A stretch of DNA of 64,000 nt from Diploptera punctata (taxonomy: Eukaryota > Arthropoda > Insecta > Blattodea > Blaberidae): NCBI GenBank assembly GCA_030220185.1, contig JASPKZ010003415.1, forward strand, positions 62,001 to 126,000, written 5' to 3'. Each line of letters starts with the position of its first letter. Positions within the stretch are counted from its first letter, which is position 1. The notes beneath the pieces were generated by a model. The model made no database searches. It was not told where the DNA came from and saw nothing but the letters and a program-made list of their open reading frames with translations. Below are positions 44,390 to 55,580 of the stretch, piece by piece. The position numbers and the translations under genes were made by a program.

Positions 44390-44870
44390 TCCATATAGTA
44401 GAATATAATGAAATATTGAAAGAAATAAAACCTAGGATCAATTCTGGAAATGAATACTATTAAATATTATAAGGACTTTTTTCATTCCAACTTCTCTAAA
44501 AAACAAAATTACTTCGACAGTAGGATATATAAAAATGTTATTCTCCCAGTTATATTATATGGAAATGAAACATGAAGTCTTACTATAATGGAGGAGAAAA
44601 TGTTACGAGTATTTGATAGTAAAGTTCATAAGAACAAATTTAACGAAAGAGAGACGAACAGAAAATCGAATGGAGAAGACTATATAAGAGTGAGCTACAT
44701 GATCTTGATTTGAATCCAGATGCAATGAGAATAGTTAACTTTGATAGACTGTGATGTGCAGGATATGTGGCGTGAATAGGAAATGAAAGAGAGGGACATG
44801 TAAAATAATAGGAAAACCAGAGGGAAAGAGTCCAATATGTAGGCCATAAATGAGGTGAATTAACATCTTG
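44390..44870 (+). mobile_element. LINE-alpha 3' half, decayed
   Basis: Matches from 'aaagaaataaaacctaggat' through 'atatggaaatgaaacatg' to 'gtccaatatgtaggcc'. The terminal 130 bases are missing. Confidence 0.65.
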
Positions 44871-44999
44871 TTTCAAAAGTGCCAGTGAATTACCGTATTT
44901 GTTACTTAATAGAGGATCATACAGTATTTAGCTATATATCAGGCCTTCGCTTTCCTTCTACAGCGCTAATATTATATGCAAAGAAATACCGTACAAAAT

Positions 45000-45385
45000 G
45001 GAACTTGTGGCCTATCTTTCTCTGTTTCTTTATTCTTCTCCATTTGCGGTACTTTTCCATCCCTCACGCCATCCGGACTTCACAAGACACGATTTATGGA
45101 CAGAGGCTTTTATCTGGTTTACTCACATTCTGTTTTGACTCTACAAGGACATGGAGGGCCTCCCTGAGCGATCGGCTCAATGCCAGGGTCATCTCTGAAA
45201 AACAAACGTTTAAGGCAAGACACTCATATTAAATATGGCGAATGTGGTATGAATGATTACATTGGCCACACGGTGTTCGGAGATTATATTGACCTTAATT
45301 TTCCTTAGATTTGTTTTGCAGGTAAGGAAGAAAACTTACCCATGAAACTTGTCCTAACCTTACCTCGAGATCACATGGAAGGACG
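45000..45385 (-). mobile_element. SINE-C, type 3 body, decayed
   Basis: 45262-45380 is a poor match to the SINE-C common body and head (inverse of 'acctcgaggtaa'). 45110-45235 shares 'acaaggacatg', 'gatcggctcaat' and 'gaaaaacaaacgtttaa' with the type 3 body at 48710-48810. Confidence 0.5.
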
Positions 45386-45745
45386 GCTAATGTACACAGT
45401 GAAAATATTAAATGCTCGTCTCTGGTTTAGGAGTTCGCAGGTTGGGATCCAGCTATTGTCCATGAATTTGTTAAGGGTATAAAATATATCACTACCTCGT
45501 TAAATGAAATAATGCTATGAGTACCTAGTCGTAGATTTGAGTCACTTAAAATAGCCTTAAAAGTGAAATAAGAGCACTCTATACAAGATTTGTCTTCCCT
45601 TTCTAGCTTGGATATGAATTGCGACGCAAATCACCTGAGTTGAGCGTCTATAATTGTACAACAAATGGAAGAGCTGACATTTATATTTCTTAAACCTCCA
45701 ATTTACTAAATGGAATAGTTTTATTATAGAATCTCAATACTTTGC

Positions 45746-45747
<2 letters not shown>

Positions 45748-45840
<93 letters not shown>
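45748..45840. repeat. (TAA)n microsatellite, LINE tail
   Basis: About 92 bases of TAA, directly next to a minus-strand CR1-like 3' end, as at 35618. Confidence 0.9.
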
Positions 45841-45841
<1 letters not shown>

Positions 45842-46075
45842 TCTTAGTAACTTACTTTGTTTTATGAGGTTAAGACCAATATGTTTTCACTTCCACTTCA
45901 CAATGGTTAAATTAGACATACACAATTTCTGTAATTTATCTTTAGTTAAATTAATTACACATATACTACATCTTCTCCATCGTAGTTCAACTCCTCACTT
46001 TATAAGCATTTTTACTTTACCCCACGCTATTCCTCCCTTACAGCGACACTTTCTTACGAGAGAGGAATTTTAAAC
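45841..46075 (-). mobile_element. CR1/L2-like LINE 3' end
   Basis: Matches the 3' untranslated block seen at 39855 and 61755 (inverse of 'gtgaagtggaag' and 'cctcataaaac'). No coding trace survives. Confidence 0.5.
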
Positions 46076-46081
46076 TTTGTA

Positions 46082-46172
46082 TCAAACACAGAGACGTGGA
46101 CAATTGAAAGGTACCAAGCTAACAAGTTATTAGCAGCACAAATGAATTACTGGAGATCATCGCGGAAGTTCA
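46082..46172 (+). mobile_element. LINE-beta fragment, left of LINE-alpha
   Basis: Forward reading TWTIERYQANKLLAAQMNYW then RSSRKF, the box LLAAxMxxWRRS that in other LINEs comes some 30 residues before the IEERRLRW box found at 48160. Suggests that LINE-alpha landed in or next to this element. Confidence 0.5.
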
Positions 46173-46181
46173 CATTACAAA

Positions 46182-48145
46182 AAAATTAGAAACCTTGAAA
46201 TTAGGAAAATTAAGAAAGTTGAAAAAATGGTTACACGAGCCAAATGAGGTAAATTTAGAGCAATTGGGTAGTGTTAGACGGGAAACCACCAAGTTACTAA
46301 AGAGTAAAAAAAGGGAATATTTGAGAGAGAAGATTAATGATCTTGAAATGAATGCAAAAAATAGGAACATTAGAGAATTATATCAGGGAATTAGTATAGA
46401 GAAGAAAGGGTTTCAGGCTAGAACAAACATAATTCGGAACGAAAATGGGGATATGATTGTAGATTCTAGGAGTGTATTAAATAGATGGAAAAGCTACTTT
46501 AATCAGCTATTAAATGTACATACAGAACAGGACATTGAGGAAGATAAGTTACAGACAGCAGAAATGCTAGTCGCAGAGCCAAGTACATTAGAGGTTGAAA
46601 TGGATGGCGATTGAAAAATTGAATATGTATAAAGCATCAGGTTCAGATGAGATCCCAGCAGAACTGATAAAACCAGGGGGAGAAAACTTGATGGACAAGA
46701 TACGCTGGTTGCTTAGTATGATTTGGGAAAAAGAAGCTCTTCCAGATGAATGGAAGGAATCAATTATCGCACCAATTTATAAGAAAGGAGATAAAACTGA
46801 TTGCAAACAACTACAGGGGCATCTCATTACTTTCAACTTCGTACAAAATTCTAACAAATATATTAGTAAGCAGACTTACTCTCTATGTTGATGACATTCT
46901 AGGAGATCATCAATGTGCATTTAGAAGAAACAGGTCTACAACAGATCAGATTTTTAGTATAAGACAGATTTTAGAAAAGAAATGGGAATATAATGGTACT
47001 GTACATCAACTATATGTAGACTTCAAAAAAGCATATGATTCAATTAAGAGGGAGAAGCTATATAGTATCCTGCTGGAGTTCGGAATTCCTAAAAAGTTAG
47101 TTAGACTTATACGAATGTGTCTAAATGGCTCAAAGAGTAGGGTGCGTGTAAGCAAGCAGTTTTCAGACACTTTTGAAATCTAGAATGGGTTGAAGCAAGG
47201 AGATGCATTATCTCCTCTACTATTTAATTTTGTACTAGAGCATGCCATAAAATCTTTAGAGAATGAGGAAGGCTTACAACTGAATGGTATTAATAAGCTA
47301 TTAGTTTATGCTGATGATGTAGTACTACTGGCCGATAGCGAGGAGATACTAATGGCCAACACGCACACACTATTGAGTAACACTAAGAAATTGGGACTGG
47401 ATGTAAATATCAGTAAAACTAAATATATGATCACACGTAGAAATCCAGTATATAATGGAAATGGACAGCTAATGACAAATGAGGGAAGGGAAATTTTGAG
47501 GAAGTGGCTGAATTCAAATACTTAGGAACAATAATCACAAATAGGAATGAGATGCACAAAGAAATTAAACATAGGCTCAATTCTGGAAATGCATGCTATT
47601 ATGCATTGCAGAGACTTTTGATGTCCCAACTCCTTTCAAGAAACGTAAAGCTGAAAATATATAAAACTATTATTCTACCAGTTATATTATATGGGTGCGA
47701 AACATGGACTCTTACTTTATGGGAGGAAAGGAGATTACGAGTATTTGAGAATAAAGTTCTTAGGAAAATTTTTGGACCAAAGAGAGATGAGCAGACAGGT
47801 GAATGGATAAGACTTCATAACAATGAACTACATGGTCTTTATAGGAAGCCAGATATAATAAGAACAGTTAAGTCTCGTAGACTGCGATGCGCAGGACATG
47901 TTGCGCGTATGGGGAATTAAAGATGTGCATGGAAACTTCTTCTAGGAAAGCCAGAAGGAAAACGCCCAGTTGGTAGACCAAGAATGAGGTGGGAGAACAA
48001 CATTAACTATGATTTGAGGGAAGTAGATTATACAGGGGATGATTGGAAAGCATTGGCTCAGGATAGGGATGTATGGAGTGCTTATGTCCGCGCGGCCATA
48101 AACCTACGGGTTCGATAGTGCCAGTGAGTAAGTAAGTAAGAAAGA
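46182..48145 (+). mobile_element. LINE-alpha, longest copy (reverse transcriptase to 3' end)
   Basis: Forward frames, in order: N-terminal linker (46195-46614; KKREYLREKINDLEMNAKN), frameshift, KASGSDEIPAELIKPGG and YKKGDKTDC (46595-46810), frameshift, reverse transcriptase proper (46746-47180) with YRGISLLSTSYKIL, YVDFKKAYDSI (motif A), then a stop replacing Gln at 47181-47183, QGDALSPLLFNFVLEHAI (motif B), LVYADDVVLLADS (motif C, YADD at about 47307-47318), a 5-base duplication shifting frame near 47490, then YGCETWTLTLWEERRLRVFE and RLRCAGHVARMGN with a final stop at 47918. Ends with 'agtaagtaagtaag'. No endonuclease domain. Clade not assigned. Confidence 0.9.
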
Positions 48146-48150
48146 AATGT

Positions 48151-48310
48151 ATTACAAACAATTGAAGAGAGGCGATTAAGGTGGTATGATTATTTCAAGA
48201 GGATGACATGTGTTAGAATCACTAAAAGTCTTGGAGTAGAAAATGTGTGGGAAAAGAAGAAAGGGAAGACCTAAAGAAAATTGGATGGATGGTATGAGAA
48301 GATATTATAA
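48151..48310 (+). mobile_element. LINE-beta C-terminal fragment, right of LINE-alpha
   Basis: Forward reading NVLQTIEERRLRWYDYFKRM then KKGRPKENWMDGMRRY, the LINE tail boxes I.E.RLRW.GH..RM and GRP..W.D. An 8-base repeat attacaaa occurs at 46174-46181 and 48151-48158, a possible target duplication. Confidence 0.65.
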
Positions 48311-48499
48311 GTGTACTGGAACTTACCACCACTCCATGGCGCGACAGGTCTAGAAGGCCCTTAGCCTACCAGCCTCCTGCTAGCCTCACATCTACATGTG
48401 CTAATCACAGAGATAGACGATCATCCTGGCAGTATAGGGATGTCATTGTCAGTATATCGGGTCCCCCAGCCGTTATAGCTGTTTTCTCAACCTGGATAT

Positions 48500-49024
48500 G
48501 ACATTTAATATCGCTACCCAAATTCCTCACGTTGCTGGGTGGGCACCGATTCCATATTGACCGAAATTCCATGAGAAAATATCTTCCTCCTTAGATACTT
48601 GAAACATCCCAAGTCCCAGATAAGGATGTTCCCGGACAACTACAACTGCAGAAGGCGAATTTCTCGAGGGTGACGGAAAACCACTGTATTGTGAATAAAT
48701 TCCGAAATAACAAATCACACACATACATTTTTGTCCACACAAGGACATGAGTGATCAGCTCAATCCAGAGCCTCCTCTGAAACAACACAAACATTTAAGA
48801 CAAAACACGCCATTCACTCACACATTCATTTTAAACATAGTGAAAATTATAATAATGGCCAGACGTTGTTTGGGACTATTTGAGCTTTAGTATTTCCTGA
48901 CGTTTGTTTTACAGATGAGGAAAAATCCTGAAAAAATCATCCAAAAAAATAGTCCCGACCGGGGATCGAACACTGGTCCGCTGCGTATGAGCCGGCGACG
49001 CTACCCCTGCATCACAACAGTGGA
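48500..49024 (-). mobile_element. SINE-C, type 3 body
   Basis: Head at 48955-49024 (gaccggggatcgaacactgg; box A region damaged), common body shortened to 48870-48955, then a 3' body unlike types 1 and 2 (48700-48850, 'ggacatgagtgatcagctca'). Left limit uncertain. Confidence 0.65.
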
Positions 49025-49496
49025 CACACATTCTATTCTATTTAAACTGATGTGAGAGGTCAAAATACCACAGCATTCTACAGTGTTATGTAGTCTGTTA
49101 TGGTGTTCCTCGTTTCGACACACATAAACATTTATATATGACACAACCGTTTTGGTCCCAGGGTTCGAGGAAACTCTAAAACCACCCCTTTATTTCTATT
49201 CTGCCCTAAGTTGACTCACACACAGGCTTGGTGAAATGAGGAAGTAAATGAGTTCCTCCCCATTAGATCACAACAACAACACATTTTTAGCACCTGTGGT
49301 TTATCTAACATGAGATGAGTGAATGAAATGAATTAATGAAGATTAAATTACATGATAGGGAAGGAAGGGGAGTGGAGATAATTAATAGGATAAAATTTGG
49401 GAGAATAAAAAGAGAAGCTCAAAAAATCCCGGTCTGGCCCATAACAAATTATCTCTTCGGAATCGCCAGAATTCGAAAGTAAATATTTTTTAATGC
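49025..49496. other. no clear feature
   Basis: Composition at 49240-49420 is SINE-like with 'gagatgagtgaatgaaatga' repeats, similar in style to 52640-52800, but the match is loose. Confidence 0.3.
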
Positions 49497-49846
49497 CCCA
49501 GGTTGTCCTTTTTGGACATTTCTGGTGTTCTCTCCTGGAATTTGCGTAATTGTAACCAACTTCTGAGGTTAGGGCACTTGGAAGACGGGGTTACGTTACC
49601 CCGACGACATGATGGATGATGATGATGATAGTGGTGCGCCAAGAAAGTACTTCATCAAACTTAATCTGAATTGAATACGAATTATGATGGTGATGATTGT
49701 GATGGCCATATGATATTCGGGACCGTCTGGGTCTTAAAGTTTCATGACACCTTTCTTACACGTCATTAAAAACCCCGATAAAAACCTCACCCAGGAAACT
49801 GTCCTGACCGGGATCGAACCCCGGCCCGCTGCGTGACAAGGCAGTG
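49497..49846 (-). mobile_element. SINE-C, type 1 body
   Basis: Inverse of box B (gggatcgaaccccggccc) near 49808-49826, common body, (ATG)n-rich link, type 1 3' body with 'ggttacgttaccccgacga' and 'tgccccaggttgtcc' at its end. Confidence 0.85.
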
Positions 49847-49849
49847 GGG

Positions 49850-50105
49850 CTTTTATGCTATACATTATGTTCTAGAACCATTAGGTATAGAAGTTCGCCT
49901 GAAACAAATATTTAAAAATCGCTCTAGCGGTCACAATTATCTATGTTTCAAAACGAAACTCGACATATTCTATTGAAACAAACCGAGGTAGGTTATTTAA
50001 AAAATCAGCGAAAACCGACAGTTAGAAATGGGAATTTACTTGTATTTGGAAATTAAAAATTGACTCTAGCAATCGCCATATTTAGTTCGTTGCAGTATAT
50101 ATCAT
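49850..50105 (-). repeat. family E repeat
   Basis: Minus-strand copy: inverse of 'cctaatggttctaga', 'gtgaccgctagagcga', 'gcgattgctagagtcaa'. Abuts the SINE-C head. Confidence 0.65.
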
Positions 50106-50499
50106 AATTTAATTAACCCTTAATATTTAATTGTTTTGGCGTAACAGCGTAGGCAGAGCATTAGATAGCCTAGTGAAAATATAAGAGATAAATGAAAAAT
50201 AAAATATATCACTAGTACTTGGTTAATATTTTAAAATTTAAGGTAGTGTTCAAAATGCAATATACCGAAATCATTTCCGTTCTATACGTCCCTAGTCTCA
50301 TGAAGGAATTATTCATATATATATATAACTCAAATTTGTCAAAATCACGTCTAATAGTAATATAAATGTGACTGTAATCAACAAATCATCGTCTATTAGT
50401 AAAGCAACTAATCAAACGCAGCAATACGTCATTATATTAATGATAAGAAGGATGATAAATAATATAGTATAGGGACTTGACTTTCGCTCTATTTGTTGA
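50106..50499. other. no feature recognised
   Basis: AT-rich, short (AT)n near 50316-50328. Confidence 0.45.
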
Positions 50500-50990
50500 T
50501 TGCTAATTAATCTTCAGTTTTAGGGCTTGAGGGATGCCACAAATCAAATTCTCAGCGCAGCAGTTGGCGCCCTCCAAGTTCACTAAATCAATCGCGTGGG
50601 GCAAAACTCGCCACACTGATACCGAGCGACATAGCCGATAAATCATTTTGCTATCGGAGAGAGCAAGCCATAAACAACCTTCACCAGCAATACTGTTCCC
50701 TGTTATTATACCTTCCGTGTACACTCTTGAACAGTCGAATCCTATAGTTGTATAACCTGACCAAGCACAACGTATACCTGTATTCTGGCTGCACTGTTTT
50801 ACAGTGTGACAATACTGATAAATAATTTTGCTGTAGGAGAGAGCATAATATAAACAACTTTCTCGGGCAATATCGATTCATTTTATTAATCAATCCGTGT
50901 ATACTGTAACAAGCGATTACCAGCTCAGCTACACTTAGGAAATGCCGTGTGCACTCACGAGTAAGCAGGAGCATCATTGGTCGAGAAGTG
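50500..50990. repeat. two diverged direct repeats, spacing about 184
   Basis: 'gataaatcattttgctatcg' with 'ggagagagcaagccataaac' (50633 on) recurs as 'gataaataattttgctgtag' with 'gagagagcataatataaaca' (50816 on); both run on to 'ccgtgtacac/atac'. GC-richer than the surroundings. Two minus-strand frames (50503-50724, 50681-50995) cross it; no domain recognised. Confidence 0.6.
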
Positions 50991-52910
50991 TGCAACCGTC
51001 CACTCAGAGGCGGCTAGTCACTATAGAAAACAATAAACCACTCTTTGGCATCGTGCAATTATCGATGTTCTTGAATATTTAAAAAAATGTTAATTTAAAG
51101 AGCTGTTACTAATTATTAGATGGATAGAATTATGTTTGGCTTTGAATAAGGTTCAAATAGTCTTGAACTCATATCTCAAAGTTTATGATTTATTGGTATA
51201 ACACACGTACAACATTCTTATTACATATTAGCACAATATATTGAGCCTATTATTTCCATGAATGTCGAAATTTCATAGTTAAATAAAAACTTCAGTAAAA
51301 TCATATATGTGAGAAGCTTCTTAAACTCCTCAGTTATAATCCTTAAAAAATATATCTGGAATATTTGTTTATCTTATTCCTTTTATTTAAAGTTTGTATT
51401 TTTTTTTAATTTAACATGGTTTTCATTGTATTGGCCAAACGTGTTCAGACCTGTCTTAATACGCCACCGTTCTTATTTAAATATGGCGTAGTACCGGTAT
51501 TAATTATAATGGACATTCTGTATACATTTCTAGTGGGATATGTTCTGGTTGGTTTACCTTTTATTTATATTTAAATTCTCATTGGTTGCATGGTCTTCGG
51601 TACACGCAAAGATGCTAATTCAGTATTACCAACTTGTAAATTTTTTAGAAAGTTCTTTTATTTTTCGTGCGAGTGCATTTTACCGCGTCTTCGTGGCTTT
51701 CACTAGGGAATACGAAGTCATGCCGAGCGGACGTTTCTGAAGACCGCAAGTCCACTATTATGGTGTATTCAGAAAATTATTAGAAATTACAAATACGAAA
51801 ATTGCAATAGTCAAGTACAGTGTAAATTTCAGTGCAGTGATTTATTTCAAATTAAGTGTTTTATTTATAAATAATTATTTATATAAACTATTTGATTTCG
51901 ACTATGGAAATATACATTCTTCTTCTCTACCCACGAGTTTCCAGGGAACCACCTCTGGTGGTCCTCCTACAATATACATTTATTATCTACGGTGAACTCC
52001 ACAGTCGAGGGCAGCCTCTCCAATATCTGTTTCTTTGTTTAAAATTCTTCATGTCATCTCCCACATAAACTTTTGTAAAGAATTTGCTACAAATATATTA
52101 GCTTCACTATTCCTTTGTTCTAGATGTGTGCATGTCAAATTTAAGCAATTGCGATTCAATCAAAATTGATTTTCTACAAAGTAGTAAACTTTGTTCGAAC
52201 TTATGTTTAAGGAAAAGAACACAGAAAGGAAATTCCATTTATTGCTCGTCTCATTTTATTTCTGTGACATACTGCCTAAAAGATCTACCTGTAATGTCAC
52301 AAAGAATGCATGGAAGAATTCGAGAAATTTCATCTCCTATTTTGAATCACGTCTTTGTTAAGAACTTGCAGATAAAAACTTTCTAAAACTCTTACATCAC
52401 AAGGAACGAAAGGTAAATTGATTGCAGGATGCAATGTTATTCCAGCTATCTATGTAGTTGAAGTAGTTTGTGATTTTCGAAGTACTAACAAATGGAAAAA
52501 TACAAAATGTTCATCGATTCACAGCACTTCGTATATTTATAAAATTCGTTTTTAGCGATTTTTCAAGAAATGAAGCCATGGAGGTTGTTCACAAGAAGTA
52601 AAAAATTATTCTCAATTGTGTCCAACTCTGGATGGGTCAAGGAATGAGATGAGATGAACCCCTATATATAGATGTCTGTGAACGACAAGGGTGCTGGCCA
52701 ACCACGCTTGACGCACCATCAAAGGGATAGACGAACGAAATGAAATGGATGAGATGAGTACGGAGAGAATGGTGATATGAAATTGAGACAGGGAAAAATG
52801 AAGAAACACAAAAAAAACTTGCCCAAGCTACGTTTCGTCCACCACGAAACCCACCGTTCTCAACAAGTAATTAAAGAAATACAAATATTAGTATAAAATA
52901 ACCTTGATGA
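50991..52910. other. no feature recognised
   Basis: Nearly 2 kb without a feature I can support. Forward frames at 51540-51740 and 52126-52386 have no recognisable domains; 52640-52860 has a SINE-like composition but no confirmed second copy. (AT)n at 52913-52934 follows. Confidence 0.4.
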
Positions 52911-52943
52911 ATATATATATATATATATATATATTAGACTTGG

Positions 52944-54119
52944 ACAGTTAAATATGGACTGCAATTAAATCCTAGAAAGTTACAATCAATCATTATAGGT
53001 CATCAGAGACTATTATCTACAATTAACCTAAACACAGTCTCGCATGTGTCACTAAATGGAGTTCAAATCCCTTATAGTGAGACAGTAAAACTTCTAGGAG
53101 TATTTATTGACAACAACTTAAATTGGAACACACATAAACCATACATGCAAAAGAGTCTTCTCAATAATACATTCATTAAATCGCGTAAGAAATTGTCTTC
53201 CATTCGCTCTTAGGAAAATGTTAGTAGAAACACTTGCAATTCCCCATTTTGATTATTGTGACACTCTTTTTACAGACTTAAATATTATTTACACTCAAAG
53301 ACTTCAACGTGTTCATAATTCTTGCGCACGTTTTATTTGTGGTATTCGCAAATTTGACCATGTTACACCGTCTCTGAAACAATTATCGTGGCTTCGCCTA
53401 AGAGATCGTAGAACTGTCCATTCCCTATCCCTTCTCTATAAAATCCTTTAACATCATCGCCTAATTATGTATCACTCCGCTTCATCAGACTATCCGACAC
53501 ACATAATGTTGACACTCGATCCCATCAGCACATTGTCCTTTATATCCCTCCTCATCACACTGTATATTATTCATTATCTTTTACGGTCTCACTTACCAAA
53601 ACATGGAATTCCCTTCCGACCTATGTCAGAGACTGTCAAACTATAACATCCTTAAAAAAGAAATTAAAGAATTATTTAATAACAAACTAACTTACACACC
53701 TCACTGGTAGTATTCTTTTAACAATTAATACATTTAATGATCTATGAAAATAATATTAAGATTAACAAATATTTTCTTTTGTTTTGTTTTAAATATTGTA
53801 CAAACGTAAAATTAGTTTTCTATATATAATTATTTTCCTTTGTTTTATATATACATTAGACAGGGGCAATATAATATGTCTTGATTGTATACATTTTATT
53901 ATTAGTTTTAGTCTTAATTTTAACTAACATTAACTAGTTGCATTATAGATCGTAATATAATAGATATCTTTTTGATCAAATTTTTATTTAGTATTTAATA
54001 TTAGAGTTCATTGTGATTGTTACATTCTGATGTAATATAAGTTTGCCCTGGTGAGTGGAAGAGAAGGCCACATGGCCTTAACTCCACCAGGCTAATTTAA
54101 ATACATGTAAATCTAAATC
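52944..54119 (+). mobile_element. CR1/L2-like LINE, 3' 1.18 kb, with 7 bp direct repeats
   Basis: Begins inside the reverse transcriptase after the FADD box (YGLQLNPRK, GHQRLLS, SLNGVQIPYSETVKLLGVFI), then MLVETLAIPHFDYCDTLF and LQRVHNSCARFICGIRKFDH (frame 53218-53451), then broken C-terminus and the 3' block 'ggccttaactccaccaggct' ending 'aaatctaaatc'. Closely matches the minus-strand copy at 39832-41100. tagactt at 52937-52943 and 54120-54126 is a likely target duplication. Confidence 0.88.
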
Positions 54120-54121
54120 TA

Positions 54122-54197
54122 GACTTCCTCGGTAGCGTAATCGGTAGCACACTGGGATATAAATCCAGAGGTCCGGGTTCAAGTCCCGTCCGAGCAT
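54122..54197 (+). tRNA. tRNA-like sequence, probable pseudo-tRNA or SINE head
   Basis: Folds as a tRNA: acceptor tcctcgg/ccgagca with one mismatch, D arm 'gcgtaatcggtagcac', anticodon stem ctggg/tccag with loop atataaa, T arm ccgggttcaagtcccgt with one mismatch. Loop position would give anticodon ATA. The loop and D-arm mismatches and the (AT)n on both sides argue for a SINE head or dead gene. Confidence 0.45.
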
Positions 54198-54254
54198 TTA
54201 TTTTTCTTACCATGTCTCTCTATATATATATATATATATATGTATACATATTAT

Positions 54255-54345
54255 ATCATGAAAATAAATATTAATGCCTGAAAAGGAATTTGAACTCAGA
54301 ACAGTTACCGAACACGCTATCCAGGCAATGCAAGTATTAATTTTC
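54255..54345 (-). other. tRNA-like box pair
   Basis: Minus strand 'ggatagcgtgttcggtaact' and 'tgagttcaaattcc' are A- and B-box-like, but spaced too closely for an intact tRNA. Confidence 0.3.
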
Positions 54346-54359
54346 CTTTCCATTCTAAT

Positions 54360-54673
54360 ATATCCATGCATAGTAAATCTGCTCGAGGGCAGGTCTTTCA
54401 CTACAGTCATATAGCATTTCCATGCTATGCTTTGCAGCTTTACTAGGGAATTGTAGGTGTGGTGGCTTCCCGTTGTAATTTCCACACCGGTGAAGGATGA
54501 TGATGATAAGGATTATGTTGATGGCAGGATGATTTTCGGAGACCGTTGGGCCCTAAGCTTCCTGGCATTTGTCTTACAGGTAAGGTAAAACCCCGAAGAA
54601 AACCTCACCCAGGAGCCTGTTCCAAGCTGCGTGATAAGGCAGCACGCTACCTCGAGGCCACAGCGGTGGACAT
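54360..54673 (-). mobile_element. SINE-C, type 2 body, left member of a head-to-head pair
   Basis: Type 2 3' body at the left ('ctgctcgagggcaggtc'), common body, head at 54620-54673 with a deletion across box B (caggagcctgttccaagctg replaces it). Heads of this copy and the next are about 17 bases apart. Confidence 0.82.
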
Positions 54674-54689
54674 CTTAATATATATATCC

Positions 54690-54991
54690 ACCGCTGTGGT
54701 CTCAAGGTAGCGTGCTGCCTTGTCACGCAGCGGGACCGGGTTCGATTCCCGGTCGGGGCAGTTTTTCTGGGTGAGGTATTTATCGGAGTTTTTTCCTCAC
54801 CTGTAAGACAAATGTCAGGAAAACTTTAAGGCCCAAACGGTCCCCGAAATCATATGGCCATCATCATCATCCTTATCATTATCATCTTCATCATCCTTCT
54901 CCGGTGTGGAAAGCAACGGGAAGCTACCACACCTACAATTTCCTAGTAAAGCTGCAAGCATAGCTGTGAAGGACTTGCCTTCGGGCAGAAT

Positions 54992-54992
<1 letters not shown>
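54690..54992 (+). mobile_element. SINE-C, type 2 body, right member of a head-to-head pair
   Basis: Complete: box A (tagcgtgctgcc), box B (gggttcgattcccgg), common body, type 2 3' body ending 'ccttcgggcagaattac' and a long (AT)n at 54995-55040. Confidence 0.9.
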
Positions 54993-55041
<49 letters not shown>

Positions 55042-55049
55042 CTTATATA

Positions 55050-55179
55050 TATACAGGGCTTCCAGTATAAAACCGGACACACTGCGGCTGGCAGAGTGAA
55101 ATGCGGACGAGGAGAGAGCGCTGCCTGACGGGTGAAACCCCGTGAGGCCTGTCCGGTTTTATATTGGAAGCCATGTATA
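55050..55179. mobile_element. short MITE with 22-29 bp terminal inverted repeats
   Basis: 'ggcttccagtataaaaccgg' (55057) is inverted as 'ccggttttatattggaagcc' (55153-55172) with one mismatch; pairing continues outward through 'tataca/tgtata'. About 125 bases, GC-rich centre (cggacgaggagagagcgctg). Lies in an AT run, as expected of TA-targeting elements. The 87-codon minus-strand frame is a shadow. Confidence 0.75.
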
Positions 55180-55309
55180 TGTGTGTGTGTCTGCATATGC
55201 GTGTGATTGTGAGTGTGTGTATGTATGTGTGTCCCTAGTTTTTTTTAGAACCAATCTCGGAATATATCAATTAATTAAAAAACATGATTGAGATCTTTAA
55301 TAATCAAAA

Positions 55310-55580
55310 GCAAATCATTAGGACTGAGGGTCAACCTGAAGCGAACATTAAAAAATCGTTCTAGCGGACGCAATTTTCGATTTATCGCAACGAACCTCAA
55401 TATCTGCTATTTAAATAAAAGGAGAAAAACATTTTACGAATATTAGCGAAATCTGATTATTAGAAGTAAGGCTTTGGTTGGAACCTAAATATAAAAAATC
55501 ACCTTTTGCAGCCGCCCTGTTTCCCTCGCAATGTAACCTTACAATTTAAGTAACAATGTAGAGATACATTCCGTAAACCA
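55310..55580 (-). repeat. family E repeat
   Basis: Minus-strand copy with inverse of 'ttcaggttgaccctcag', 'ccgctagaacga' and 'gggaaacagggcggctg'. Confidence 0.6.

Noticed and set aside
54122..54197. Functional tRNA gene
   Set aside because: Foldable, but with acceptor, D-arm and T-arm mismatches and an unusual anticodon loop; treated as tRNA-like only.
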